Part shown: piece by piece, positions 20,334-32,300 of the stretch
How positions within the stretch are numbered: position 1 is the first letter of the stretch
Layout of the letters: every line of letters starts with the position of its first letter
Assembly: GCA_029204225.1 (NCBI GenBank)
Contig: CM055101.1
Span: 43,769,658-43,817,684, forward strand
DNA length: 48,027 nt
DNA from: Diphasiastrum complanatum
Taxonomy: Eukaryota; Streptophyta; Lycopodiopsida; Lycopodiales; Lycopodiaceae
Direction of reading: 5' to 3'
Notes under the pieces: model-generated
The model's input: only the letters and a program-made list of their open reading frames with translations
Told to the model about the DNA's origin: nothing
The model's database searches: none
Position numbers and translations under genes: made by a program

Positions 20334-21595
20334 ACTTGTCTTTAGGACGGGAGGGCTTGTGCTGTGGCTTTGGTTATGCCTAAGGATGTGTTTCGTTGGT
20401 GCTGCAAACTCCCTCTGTTCATCTACCTCTTCTTCCTTTCCAATGAACCCCTTTCTGCAACAGATCGCATTTTTTCCCTTTCAGCTTGACAATTGTTGCA
20501 GATGTGTTGTGCTAAAAGGCTAGAACTTTATAATTCAAACATTAATCATGAACCAAAGCATAGTAAGACATTCATTACTGAGAGGGAAAACCAACCATTG
20601 GCAATGCAACCAAGAATTCCAAGGATTCCAAGGAGACAACCTCTATATGAAGAAAACCTTCTAAGTAGCTTTTCAGCGATCATAATCACTTAGTCACTTG
20701 ATTTTCACAATGACCCTCTGTCCAGTTTCTGCTAATGTGCCCTTCACTTCTAATAGAAGCATTAAGGAATCACCTCCACTTCCAGGTCTGAGCCGGATTA
20801 AAGGTCAAATGAACTTGTTAATCAATCCTAAAACCATAGGAAAACTCGAAAAATAAAAATGTAAAACAAAAACAAAAAGCAAAACAGACAAAGGTAGGTA
20901 ACCAAACTGTCATTGAGAAAAGTAACCTCTGATAGTTTAAGCAGAAGAATGTCTACAGTCTACAGCTACAGTGTACATAAATATATTTTTCCAAATGGTA
21001 TGTATGTACTATGTATATATTTCACATGTACACATTGATACGTCTGTAAGATATCAATACATTCATAAATTAATAATTCAAGCAAGTATACCTTCTGGCT
21101 TATCATGGGTTTGTCAAATAAAAACCCTAAATCGTAGACCTCAAAACTTGGAGTACTTTTCTTGCAGCAAGAGGTGTCATCCCTAAGCCTCCTCCCTCGC
21201 TCCCGTCCCATGTCAGAGAACCTATGCATTCACAGCAGATATTCATCACAGCCTTCTTTCAGAAAAGCGATAGGGATGACACTTCTGAGGATGAACCAGA
21301 TATTCCTATACGGCATCACATAACGACACCCATTTAGTCACTTATGAGTCTAGTTTTATTGTATATACATTCTGAACCTCACCAGGGTTGTTGGCTGTTT
21401 CTAACTCATTGTAAATACTTCGAGATATTTGCTTTCGGCTTGCTTCTAGGTAGTATGAATAAGTCACACGTGGACAGGCTCTCACAATCTATCACATGTA
21501 CTTGTCTTATGCTCCTGCTAGTGCCTTACATATGTTAATAAAGATTTTTTTCTTTCTTTTAGATTTATGTACCACCTCCCCAATCCAGTGAAGGA
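20334..21595. other. 3' flank of the nucleotidyltransferase gene, no gene seen
   Basis: No coding similarity. The bases ttaataaagattttttt at 21535-21551 are on the opposite strand to the gene. The gene's own terminator is expected just below 21596 but I see no clear minus-strand AATAAA. Confidence 0.5.
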
Positions 21596-24500
21596 TTATG
21601 GAATGGGCGCATAGATTGGCTTTGAAATCACGTTGTCTTTCCCTATTACAACCAGTTTGGCCACGTATGTAGAAATTACAATATCCATTCCATTGCGGCC
21701 GGGACCATTTTTGAGGACCGTGTTGCCGCTCAGCTTTAGTTTCCGGCCAGTTGCCACAGTACGTACCAGTATTCCCGGGGCAGAGTTCTCACAGATTCGA
21801 TTGTGAGTGAGAATGCCTGATGTCGGTTTCTCTCCGAATGTTATACCACCCCCGTTTTCAACAATTTCACATCCATCCATGCATAAAAAAGGGCTGCATT
21901 CCCCCACCCCCTGCATGACCAATGCTTCAGCTGGGTTCTTAGAAAAACGACAATGTCGCAGCAACGCTGATTCGCCACTGATAAGCACAGCCGAAAAGCG
22001 GGGAAACTGTCCGCAATGAAGGATCTCACAACCCTGCATCTCTAGGCGTTTCGCTCCACTGTATAGGACAGCCGCCTGCCGCTTACAGTCGTTGAAATGG
22101 CAGTCTATCAATTTTGCTGAGGCTCCATTGCCTCGCACCTCCACAGCTGCTTTGTGGCACGCACGAAACTTGCATCTCTCCATGAGCAAGGTTGCCCCCG
22201 CCTCGACAATTGCACCAGCTGAACTGTCGCGCCGGAAAACGCAGTCCCGGGACGTAAACCGCGTCTCTTCCCCCTCCAGACTAACACACGGTGCATCCTT
22301 TGCGAAGAATGTACACCCGCTGGCAGTAACTGTGGCGCCACATGCAACCCAAATACAATGTGCACTATCAATGGAAAATGCTAAATCCTGCAGATAAAGG
22401 GTTGCATCTTTGCTTGCCACTGTCAGTAGATTAGGACTGAACAGGCCTCTTTGCTTGATGTTGGTAGCATCACCCTGAACCTTCGCTCGAGGATCACGAC
22501 CCACAGATTCGTATCCAGCTACCTTCTCTCCCAACAACTGCACCGGAGAGAGAGTATTAATTTGTAACAGAGAGTAAACATTGTAAATTCCCGGACGCAA
22601 AATAAGTGTCCACCCACCTACACCTGTGGGTGGTTCACGCTGACACGACTGCAGCGCATCAGACAATGTGAGAAAATCACCACTGCCTTCAGGATCCACA
22701 ATGCGTACAGCCCCTTTAAACATCACCTGTGTCCAACACATCAGCTTATCCGGTTCACATTTGAGGCACTTTGAAGACACCTTCTCAAGCGCTGAAAGGG
22801 CCTCCAGTTTCAGACGACAGAGATCCGCATTGGCAGGTTCAAGCGCAAGGCCTGTTTCCACAGCTGCAAGAGCAAGATCGAATGCACCTCGTCCCTGCTC
22901 TGCGGCAGCAAGTCGCATATAACCCTTTATCCAGTCTGGCTTTAGAGACACCACAGCTTTCGCATCCTCAGTTGCATCGGTGAATTGTCCAAGTTTGGCC
23001 CTGGCAGCTGAGCGGTTAGCCAATACGAGATGATTATGAGGATCCATCTTTAACAATCTAGTGTATCCTTCAACTGCCGCTTCATATTTTCCCTGAGAAT
23101 ATAATATGTTAATCTTCTGCCTCAGATCATCTTTGAACCAGTCTTTTCCTCCAACTTCGGAGGTTGCTTCAAAGCACAACCTAGCTAGACTTTTGCTGTC
23201 TGATGACGATTTTGGAAATACTGGTAACATGGCCGATTCGGCCTCCACTGCCGCTTGGTAAAGCTCAGACACTCTGTGTCGAGTAATAGCCGACATCATG
23301 TCTTTCTGTTCCGCAATTGTGCTGAGATAAACTAAAGCATAACGTGCATCGCAAACTTTACGGCCTTCAGGCGGGGCTCGCACTAAGAAGCGTTCATAGT
23401 CTTCAACAACTCTACGGTATTGATGCACTGCTTGGGCTGAGAAGGTTTCATTGCCTTCATCGACACATTTCATGCCTGGGGGCAAGACTACCAGCTTAGT
23501 TCTGCAGACTGCCCGCCAGTAATAGAAGATGGGTTCCTCAGGGACCAAATGCACGGCTTGCTCATAATCCTCTAGGCATGATGCCCACATTGACCGATTG
23601 CCCCGAATCAAAGCTCGCATCTGCAAACACCCGTATGCGTCGTTCGGTTGGACAGAGAGACCGTCACTTGCTTCGGCTTCTGCCTCGTCCCAACGGCTTT
23701 CATACAGCAGTAGCGCAGCACGAACCAATCGTACATCAGAATTTCCAGGATCATCACACAACACGTGATCAGCAGCTCTGAAGTAACAACTGAGCCCGTC
23801 ATTGTCGAGAGTAATCCACCAGCCATTGAAGGGATCCCCATCTCGTACGAGTCTCAAGGCCATGGCGAAGAGCCTTACCGCATGTGCTTCTCGACTTGCA
23901 AACAAAGCTTGTACTCCTTCCATCCATATCATTCGTGCTTGAAACATTCGACCAGCAACCTCAGAACCTTGAAGAGAAAGTTGCCCTAATTGTTCCACCT
24001 TAAGTTGGAAATCAGAAAGTTGCTTGCGTTGGCCAATCAGGCGTAGGAGATCCTCTGTGATTTGAAAGGGCAATTGAAGCGATTGCAGCTGTTGTTCGAC
24101 AGGAACATCTCCGCTCCCCTTCAGGGTGTACCGTGCCAAGCTGGTCTCCATGAGGAGCTTTACGACGGTCATGTCTGGGATCTCTAGTGAGGTATCTTCT
24201 GTAGATGTTGTTTCTAGTGTGGGAATAGTTTTCTCCAAAATATCTGGATAAATAGCAGATCGGCCAACGGGCGCGCCTTTCGGATCGATCAGCCAGCACG
24301 GCACAGGCCCTGCCACAGTATCAAAACAACCAGTACTGAGATCTTGCAGCCACGCCTGTATATCCCGCATGTCTCTCCAGCCATTGCGCAAATAGAGACG
24401 AGACATTAGAAAGACGTGGAGCATATGCCGAGCATGATTCTGAAGCTCCCTCCGGACCACCTTACCCCAGCTCTCTTCGCTGAGCGCAGAGTCATTGTCG

Positions 24501-25219
24501 ACGATAGCTTGGAGCACTTCGACAGTCAGCTGCATCGATCCATCAGCTACCTGTATTTCACTGCGCGCGCGAGATTGATCGTACAGCTTCTGAGTCAGTA
24601 TCTCGAGGAAGTACCCCGGAACTTTGCGTCGCTGTGCACCCGAAGCCATGAACTTGAGCGCTCTCGCAGCATTACGTGCTGAGGGTTTGTCATCAAAGAA
24701 GTCTAATGCTGCCGGGCGCTCTCCATGTTCCACAGTGTTGGAGCAGACGACATCGAAATCAAAAATGCTCATAACATGGATCGCAAGTTTACGAAGCTCC
24801 ACATGCTTCGGGTGGAACATAGAATGCCCTTTCATCTTCTCAACCAAATCCAGTCGTTGTTCTTTGGTGGTGGCCATTGGCGTGTCGAGGAGTATGTCTA
24901 CGTCGCTTCCCCGCCACTCTGTGCCCTTTCTTACACTTCCTTGTACCTTGGCAGAGGCGGACGGCCCAAACAAATCCTGGGCTAACTCACCGATCACCGC
25001 TGCCACCATGTCCAAGTATGCGCGCGTCACCTCCGGGGAGCGAACATAGCCGAACCCCTTTTGGAGCTCTTCACAAAACGACTGGAAATGCGCGGCCTCC
25101 TCCTTCAGCACACGCCGGGACAAGATCGAACCCGCCTCCGCCAGGTGCCAAATGGGCGGAGCTGCAGATGCAGATGCAGATGTTGAAGGTCGAGACATAG
25201 GCTTCTTCTTCTTCATCAT
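21596..25219 (-). CDS. Nucleotidyltransferase-TPR-right-handed beta-helix protein, 1207 aa
   Basis: A single uninterrupted exon of 1207 codons, more G+C-rich than its surroundings. Residues about 60-330 form a nucleotidyltransferase-fold domain (poly(A)-polymerase/OAS-like): VQGSVRKGT at 92-100 is the G-S motif, SDVDILLD at 105-112 holds the first two metal-binding aspartates, and FDFDVV at 153-158 gives the third. Two TPR-like helical blocks follow, about 430-570 and 700-815; the second has SQGKYEAAVEGYTRLLKMDP. Residues about 835-1207 are short Cys/Gly-rich repeats (MERCKFRACHKAAVEV, LIDCHFNDCK) of a parallel beta-helix, as in SHCBP1 or FBXO11. It may transfer nucleotides to RNA or protein partners bound by the repeats; that is inference. 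The start is the first of two ATGs at 25219, with A at -3; Met8 is an alternative. No signal peptide or membrane segment. The ORF looks intact. Confidence 0.88.
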   Translation of the reverse strand: MMKKKKPMSRPSTSASASAAPPIWHLAEAGSILSRRVLKEEAAHFQSFCEELQKGFGYVRSPEVTRAYLDMVAAVIGELAQDLFGPSASAKVQGSVRKGTEWRGSDVDILLDTPMATTKEQRLDLVEKMKGHSMFHPKHVELRKLAIHVMSIFDFDVVCSNTVEHGERPAALDFFDDKPSARNAARALKFMASGAQRRKVPGYFLEILTQKLYDQSRARSEIQVADGSMQLTVEVLQAIVDNDSALSEESWGKVVRRELQNHARHMLHVFLMSRLYLRNGWRDMRDIQAWLQDLSTGCFDTVAGPVPCWLIDPKGAPVGRSAIYPDILEKTIPTLETTSTEDTSLEIPDMTVVKLLMETSLARYTLKGSGDVPVEQQLQSLQLPFQITEDLLRLIGQRKQLSDFQLKVEQLGQLSLQGSEVAGRMFQARMIWMEGVQALFASREAHAVRLFAMALRLVRDGDPFNGWWITLDNDGLSCYFRAADHVLCDDPGNSDVRLVRAALLLYESRWDEAEAEASDGLSVQPNDAYGCLQMRALIRGNRSMWASCLEDYEQAVHLVPEEPIFYYWRAVCRTKLVVLPPGMKCVDEGNETFSAQAVHQYRRVVEDYERFLVRAPPEGRKVCDARYALVYLSTIAEQKDMMSAITRHRVSELYQAAVEAESAMLPVFPKSSSDSKSLARLCFEATSEVGGKDWFKDDLRQKINILYSQGKYEAAVEGYTRLLKMDPHNHLVLANRSAARAKLGQFTDATEDAKAVVSLKPDWIKGYMRLAAAEQGRGAFDLALAAVETGLALEPANADLCRLKLEALSALEKVSSKCLKCEPDKLMCWTQVMFKGAVRIVDPEGSGDFLTLSDALQSCQREPPTGVGGWTLILRPGIYNVYSLLQINTLSPVQLLGEKVAGYESVGRDPRAKVQGDATNIKQRGLFSPNLLTVASKDATLYLQDLAFSIDSAHCIWVACGATVTASGCTFFAKDAPCVSLEGEETRFTSRDCVFRRDSSAGAIVEAGATLLMERCKFRACHKAAVEVRGNGASAKLIDCHFNDCKRQAAVLYSGAKRLEMQGCEILHCGQFPRFSAVLISGESALLRHCRFSKNPAEALVMQGVGECSPFLCMDGCEIVENGGGITFGEKPTSGILTHNRICENSAPGILVRTVATGRKLKLSGNTVLKNGPGRNGMDIVISTYVAKLVVIGKDNVISKPIYAPIP

Positions 25220-25435
25220 TCTTGAAGCTCCTCGTTACGTTGTGAGCATGCGCACTTACATTTTCAGTGTTCACAGCAGCTTCAACAAAAAGGATCGCCC
25301 ACTCGCCTCCCTCCGAGACAGCCAACTCGCCTCTCCGAGAGAGCATATGGCTCGGGGTCGGCATCAAGCAAGCTGCAATGCACTTCAAAGGTTACTTTGT
25401 CTTTTAAATGGAAGTCAAAAATTTCAAAAGCATGT
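25220..25435. other. Presumed 5' flank and leader of the nucleotidyltransferase gene
   Basis: About 215 bp between the start codon and the tandem array. On the minus strand GTAAGTGCGC near 25257 could be a splice donor of a leader intron, without a clear acceptor. The nearest TATATAA-like sequences on the minus strand are inside the array (about 25510), so the array may supply the core promoter; this is weak. Confidence 0.35.
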
Positions 25436-26000
25436 CATATGAATGAAAACTTTAAAATTGTCCTTTTATTTAAAAATTTATTTTAAAAATTCAAATGTCA
25501 TTTATATTATATAAAATTTTAGTGGGGCAGCGCTAACACTGCACGTCACGTCATTCATATGAATGAAAACTTTAAAATTGTCCTTTTATTTTAAAAATTC
25601 AATAAAATTTTAGTGGTGCAGCGCTAACACTGCACCGCACGTCATATGAATGAAAACTTTAAAATTGTCCTTTTATTTGAAAATTAATTTTAAAAATTCA
25701 AATGTCATTTATATTATATAAAATTTTAGTGGGGCAGCGCTAACACTGCCGTCACGTCATATGAATAAAAACTTTAAAATTGTCTCTTTATTTGAAAATT
25801 TATTTTAAAAATTCAAATGTCATCTATATTATATAAAATTTCAGTGGGGCAGCGCTAACATTGCACCTCACGTCATATGAATAAAAACTTTAAAATTGTC
25901 CTTTTATTTGAAAATTAATTTTACAAATTCAAATGTCATCTATATTATATAAAATTTTAGTGGGGCAGCGCTAACGCTGCCCCGCTAACGCGTGACGGGC
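25436..26000. repeat. Five-copy tandem array, unit about 115-120 bp, with inverted end
   Basis: Copies start with catatgaatgaaaacttt at 25436, 25556, 25643, 25758 and 25874. Each ends in gtggggcagcgctaacactg. The second copy lacks about 30 bp. After the last copy the tail motif recurs in inverted orientation (cgtgacgggcagtgttagcg, about 25991-26010), so a hairpin can form with the final unit. It sits about 215 bp upstream of the start codon of the nucleotidyltransferase gene. Confidence 0.92.
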
Positions 26001-26433
26001 AGTGTTAGCGCTATCCCACACCCCCCCCCTCCCCTCGTGCTTTTCTACACACAGGCAGCGAGCGCTTCTCGTCAGAGCGCGACGGCCACCGTCAGCTGCC
26101 CGGGACCAACGCCCCCCCCCCCCTTGCGCTTCTATATATTTAAAAACATTTGCCCGCCCACTTGCGCGAACAAACATCGCTATGTTAATAAATAAAGATA
26201 AGGCCATCTTTTGCTAACTTCTCCTAAGTCGTGAGCCCAAGTGCCCGAGTGCAAGTGTCCATTTACTACGCTCACGCTCGTGAGCGTCACATCCATTTAC
26301 TGCAAATCCGACGACGTCCTCTGTCTTCTATACATGCTAAACGAAGAGAAAACACCTAACAGACAAGTCAAATGCGGGAGTGGATGCAGAGGCAGGTTGC
26401 TTTTCAACTGCTTAGATTAGCGAATTGCATTCC
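26001..26433. other. G+C-rich spacer, nothing recognised
   Basis: Contains C runs (26028-26035 and 26113-26123) and a cacgctcgtgagcgt palindrome near 26270. No gene seen. Confidence 0.45.
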
Positions 26434-28598
26434 TCGTACGATGCATTGCATTTTGTGTTGTTCCTTCTTTTTGGAATCGATGGTTGGCATCTTGGGATAC
26501 CTCACGAACAATACCGCGTCATATGCACTAGCTATATCAAGATGCAATGGCAGTTGCCCGAGAATTGGGTCGTCCAAATCTATTCATTACAATGACTGCT
26601 AATCCAAAATGGCCAAAAGTGCAAAAAGAATTGCAATTTCAGCAAGCTGCAGCTGATCGTCCTGATTTGGTTTCTAGAGTATTCAATATGAAGCTACAAC
26701 AATTGATGAAATTGTTAAAAAAGGATGGAATATTTGGACATGTTATCAGAAGACTACATGTTGAGTTTCAAAAAAGGGGTTTGCCTCACGCACAAATTTT
26801 AATAATTCTTTCAGATGCAATCCAACCATGCACAACAGTAGATTATGATGCCATTGTTTGTGCGAAGATTCCTGATGAAGAAAACGAAATAATGTCATTT
26901 GAGATAGTGAAGAGTTGCATGATACATGGTCCATGTGGAGTAACATTCCCGAAATCTCCGTGCATGAAAGATGGGAAATGCACAAAACACTTTCCAAGAC
27001 AATTTGTTGAGGAGATGATTTTAGTGCACGGGTACCTTTCCTATAGACGCAGAAACAATGGCAGAAGAATGAAGGTTCGTGGAGTAGAGTTGGATAATCG
27101 GTGGGTTGTACCATACAATAAATGGTTGAGCCTTTACTTTTAGTGTCATATTAATGTGGAGATTTGTGTACATGCTAAAAGTGTGAAATATTTGTACAAA
27201 TATGTGTATAAAGGTTCCGACATGATTACGACAAAAGTTGTACAAGAGAGTCGTGAGGAGCCAAGTGTTGTGAATGAGATTGAAGACTTTCTACATGCAA
27301 GGTACTTTTTAGCAAGCGAGGCGACATGGTGATTGTTTGCATTTTCAATGGGTGCACATAAACCCAATGTTGTTCGTTTAGCGGTCCATCTCCCTGGAGT
27401 AAACATGACTATTTTTGCTGAAAATGATGATTTGGTTGATGTTGTTGCACAAAGTGGGAAAACGACACTTACAAGCTATTTTGTACTAAATGCAAGCAAC
27501 AATGACGAAGCGAGATCTTTGCTTTATATGGATTTTCCAAAAAGATTTGTGTATAACGAAAGTAAGCGGAAGTGGACTCCACGGAAAAGGAGCCAAAGTG
27601 TTCCAGCAGTTGGACTTATGTACTTTGTCTATCCAAGAGAAGAGGAAAGATTCTATTTGTGTCTTTTATTAACCAACGTAAAATGGGCAACTAGCTTCAA
27701 AGACCTACGTACAGTTGATGGAGTATTCAAAGATGCGTGTAGATGCAGATTACTCATCAATGTTGTGAACGAATGGCAAAATTGTTTGCAAGAAGCTGCG
27801 AGGTGGGGAATGTCGTCGCAATTGCGCCTTATGTTTGCAACCGTTCGTTTAAGTTGTGCACCTGTTGATCATGTAAATTTGTGGAAGTCCTTGGAGTATT
27901 TTATGGTGGAAGATTATGCTTGGGGTGAATATTATGGTGGATCAAATGGTGGAGTTGGTGTTGTAAATCCAATCGTTCCAGGTAGAGGTATTGTTGACGT
28001 TGAAAGACATATGCAAGCTGTGGGTGCGTCTCTGTCAAACTTCGGATTTGAGGTGTCCGTGTTGGATGTAGATTTTTCTCCTCTCTTTCAGGAGGAAGTG
28101 TTTGCGGATGAGAGCATGACAAAGGTGGAACTCGCAATGGCGAGACTAAATGTTGAGCAAAGAAACATTTTTGAACAGGTTATTTATGGGCATGTTTTGG
28201 AGAGAAATGGTGGGTTGTTTTTTGTAGATGGGCCTGGTGGGACAAGAAAAACATATTTGTACAATGCTATGCTTTCTTGGGTACGTGCCAAAGGATGGAT
28301 TGCATTTGTTGTTGCATGGTTAGGAATAGCAGCTTTGTTGATGAAAGGTGGCCGAACAGCTCACTCTCGATTTAAAATTCCTCCAATGGATTTGCATGAA
28401 ACATCTACTTGCAGTATATCGAAACAAAGTGAGTTGGATAAACTCATAATCACATGTCGTCTGATAGTGTGGGATGAGGCTCCAATGATGCACAAACACG
28501 CATTGGAGGGCGTTGATAGAACTCTTCACGATCTGTTATCATTAGATGCTCCTTTTGGCAGAATAACAATTGTTATTGGTGGAGATTATCGAATATAA
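26434..28598 (+). pseudogene. Helitron Rep/helicase (RepHel) pseudogene
   Basis: The Helitron-like N domain begins at 26434 (SYDALHF...GIDGWHLGIPH), changes frame after a small deletion, and from 26547 stays in one frame to 28598. It has FITMTANPKWP, then HVEFQKRGLPHAQI, HGPCG, CMKDGKCTKHFP and the two-Tyr region KYLYKYVYKG (27185-27214). Next comes a PIF1-type helicase part with a Walker A-like GPGGTRKT (28230-28253) and Walker B IVWDEAPMM, ending at GGDYRI and a stop. In-frame stops lie at 27141 and 27330. The second His of the HUH motif is Gln (HAQ), and the Walker A Gly before Lys is Arg. The last helicase motifs and the Helitron 3' hairpin/CTRR end were not found. Family members nick and roll-circle replicate DNA; this copy cannot. 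Confidence 0.93.
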
Positions 28599-29033
28599 AT
28601 TTTGGTTTTTTGTCCCTCAATTGCATTTGTTACAGTTTCATGTATATGCAAACTCTCTTTGTTACATCCATGTCTAGTATGTGGGATTTAAAACTATTCA
28701 TGACATGGATAGCCGGTCACTCCAGTAGTGTATGTGGTTATTAGTTATGCCTCGTCATTCCGGACTAGGCTCATAAAGTAATTAATAATCATATGAGGGC
28801 CCAGACTTATATTTGGACATAGGAGAACTTGCATGGTGTTTGACTGTTATAATGCAAGAATAGGAGGTCAATTGTTATTCCAGGTTGCATGGGGATCCTA
28901 AGAGAAATATTCTCTCCTCCTGGAAGAGAATATATACTAGTGGAAACTCGCCCATCTACCTATTGAATTTTTTGATCCTTGTAGCCAAGAGCCCCTCCTC
29001 TCTTGCATTCATTCACCATGGCATGCGGGTGAG
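28599..29033. other. Spacer, nothing recognised
   Basis: No coding similarity; lies between the Helitron stop and the presumed 3' LTR of the next copia element. Confidence 0.5.
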
Positions 29034-29333
29034 GTGGTTAGGGTATTACTTAGAATTTGCTTTTCACAGGAACACAGATCATGCTACACAGTAACACAGA
29101 CAGAAAATCACTCTCCTCAGCAAGCTCACATAGCAACTGTATTTCTCAAAATGAAATTACACTGTACATATAGTTGTTCATTCAGGCCACCCATGCATGA
29201 CCCAGGTTGCCGTTGGCGGGATGCGTGTCCCGTCGACTTGCCTCGTGGCGAGACCAACTGATCCTTATCCACTGACAGGACCCACTTACAGTCACACAGT
29301 GATTCTAACCTTAATTCTAACTCTCTCCCTTAA
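29034..29333 (-). repeat. Presumed 3' LTR of the copia element
   Basis: On the minus strand, 40 bp after the RNase H stop, the purine tract TTTAAGGGAGAGAG (about 29335-29320) is followed by TTAGAATTAAGG, which fits the common plant copia pattern of polypurine tract plus TGTTAGAAT with the initial TG changed. The far end is a guess, and there is no partner LTR to align because none was found upstream of gag. Confidence 0.45.
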
Positions 29334-29375
29334 AGTAGAGTCACTTTTTATACAGTCATATACATAGCTTTAAAG

Positions 29376-32300
29376 TCAACAAACTTTAAATACAGAAAGT
29401 TTTGATCTAAACTTATCAAACTTTTCTTCAGTAAGTGGGTTAGTGAAAATATCAGCTAGTTGTTCTTCTGTGCTACAATGAACAACATGAATTTCACGAC
29501 TTAGCAGTCTTTCACGTATGAAGTGATATTGAATCTCAATGTGTTTAGTTCTCGCATAGAACACTGGATTCTTTGCTAGCTGAATGCCACTTTGACTGTC
29601 GCTATGTAAAGTTGTGGGATTTTTCTGCTTCATGCCAATTTCTTCCAAGATTTGTCTCAACCATATAGCTTCTTGTGCAGCACTACACATTGCCTTATAC
29701 TCTGCTTCTGTGGTGGAAAGAGCAATTGTACTTTGCTTCTTAGTAGACCAGGAAAAGCAATTACCACAAAACTGGAATATATATCCTGTGGTGGATCTAC
29801 GATCATCATAGTCACCTCCCCAGTCTGCATCCACATAGCCACACAACTCAGGTAAACCATCATGCTTCCTGTAAATCAAGCCATACTCTGATGTGCCTTT
29901 CACATAACGCAAAATGCGTTTAGCTGCTTTCCAATGCGTTTCCGTAGGTGCTGCCATAAACGGACTTACAATGCCAACAACATAGCATATATCTGGTCTA
30001 GTTGTGGTAAGGTAAATCAAGCTCCCTACTAATTGTCTATATAGCGTAGCATCAAATGACTATGATTCATCAAGCTTAGAAAGCTTTTTACCTGGTTCAA
30101 TAGGAGTGTTTACTGGTTTGCAATCCTGTAACCTAAACCTGTGTAGTAACTCTTTGACATCTTTCACCTGTGTTAAACCCACTTCATGTCCTTTTTGCCA
30201 CACTTCTACTCCAAGGCAGTAATGCATCAGGCTGAGATCCGTCATCTCAAATTGTTTCATGAGGTCTTTCTTGATTATGTCTATCATCTCTTGATTATTT
30301 CCCATAATAATCAAGTCATCAACATAAAGAGCAATCAAAGCAACCATACCATCAAAGCATAAGACATATAGATTTGGATCAGAATGTGTTCTCACCATTC
30401 CCTTTGAACGAAAGTAGACATCAATCCTGCTATACCATGCATGTGGTGCTTGTTTAAGACCATAAAGCGCTTTCTTCAAGCGACATACTTTATTTTCCTG
30501 TCCTTTCGTTACAAAGCCTTCAGGTTGATCCATGAACACTTCTTTTTGTAACTCACCATTTAGAAAAGCAGATTTCACATCCACCTGATGCAAAGGCCAA
30601 CCAAAATGTGAAGCTAAAGTAATAAGTAGACGTAGAGTATTCCACTTACACACCGACGCAAAGGTCTCCTCATAGTCAATGCCTTTATTTTGTGCGTACC
30701 CTTTGATTACCAATCTTGCTTTGTGCTTTGCTATGCTTCCATCTACATGGTACTTAGTTCTATATACCCATTTGCAACCAATGGGTTTCTTGCCAACTGG
30801 TGGTTCTACTAAGTCCCATGTGCTATGCTTAGCAATTGACTCCATCTCCTCTCCCATGGCTTTGATCCAAATGTCATCATCCTTCGCTTCACCATAAGTC
30901 GAAGGTTCTTTGCTTTGAATAATGCTGGATAACAGAGCATAATTTGCTTCATACCTTTCAGGTAGTATCTTCTCTCTTGTTGATCTTCGTAGCTCTCCCT
31001 GGTTAGATGATCCTGGAAAGTCATCTATATCGCGGCTCTCCATCAATCTCTCAAACCACTTAGGGAGCTTTCTGTCAGGTGATTGGCTTCCTGGTGATAA
31101 TGTATCCCATGGTACATCCTTCTCCTTGCGTTTGTCACCTGCAATTTCAATCCTTCTTGCACCAAAAGGTTTGTCCCTACCTCTCCAACCTGTTTCTTGA
31201 GGTTGAGTAGTAGTATCTTGAGATGTATCCTCATGTTCATCACTCGAAAGGTCAATGAATGGATCATCATCAGGTGGTATCCTCACTATGCCATTTTTCC
31301 TACTGGATGTGTCTATCTTCTCAGCATCTTCGTCTTCATACATCTTGGATTCATCAAAGATAACATCTCGGCTTATATGGATTTTGTTTTCGACTGGATC
31401 AAAACATCTATAGCCCTTCACGCGATCATCATATCCTAGGAAAATGCACTTGATAGCTTTTACATCAAGTTTATGTCTTTCTTCCTTAGGAATATGTACA
31501 AAGGCTTTACATCCAAAGATTTGCAAGTGGTTCACCTTTGGCTTCTTCTTTGTGAATGCTTCCTCAGGTGTAATTTTTGGTATGGCAATGGTAGGACTTC
31601 TATTTTGAAGATAGACTACCGTGCTACATGCTTCTGACCAAAAATCTTTTGGCAATTTCATCTCAGCTAGCATAGATCTGGCACTTTCCACAATCGTACG
31701 ATTTTTGCGCTCAGCTACACCATTGAGAGCAGGAGTATGAGCTTGCGTGAATTTTCTTTTAATCCCACATTGATCACAAAGATCATTGAAGTCATTAGAC
31801 TTATACTCACCTCCACTATCTGATCGTAGGACTTTGATCTTCTTACCTGTCTGATTTTCGACCAAGTTTTTGAAGTTCTTGAAGTTATGAAAAGCATCTG
31901 ATTTCTTCTTCAAGAAGTAGATCCATGTCTTACGTGACATATCATCAATAAAGGTCATGAAATAGAAGGCTTTTCCTAAGGACATGGTCCTCATGGGCCC
32001 GCATAAATCTGTGTGGATTAAATCCAGGATGTTCTTTGCTCTTGCAACACCCCCTTTATTGAACTTCTCTCGATGCTGCTTCCCATATATACAAGATTCG
32101 CATATCGATTTCAAGTGATCTTCTATTGTAGGCAGTCCTGTTACCATCTCCAATTTTCTCATCAAACTGAGGCTTCCCAAATTCAAGTGACCAAGTCTCT
32201 TGTGCCACAACTCAGTTTGCGAAGGAACGGATGATACAAGTCCATGTTGCCCCTTGATTGTGGCATTCAACCTGTACAATTTTGTATTGGGCTCTCTTAC

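Noticed and set aside
21807-25200. Several 60-140-codon frames opposite or out of frame with the nucleotidyltransferase gene
   Set aside because: They are shadows of a G+C-rich real gene in other frames; none has a recognisable domain.
25071-25388. 105-codon minus-strand frame overlapping the gene start
   Set aside because: It is out of frame with the gene, ends inside it and has no similarity; the upstream part is probably leader.
25436-26000. Regularly spaced repeats that could suggest a CRISPR array
   Set aside because: Units of about 115 bp repeat over their whole length, with no unique spacers, in a plant-type context.
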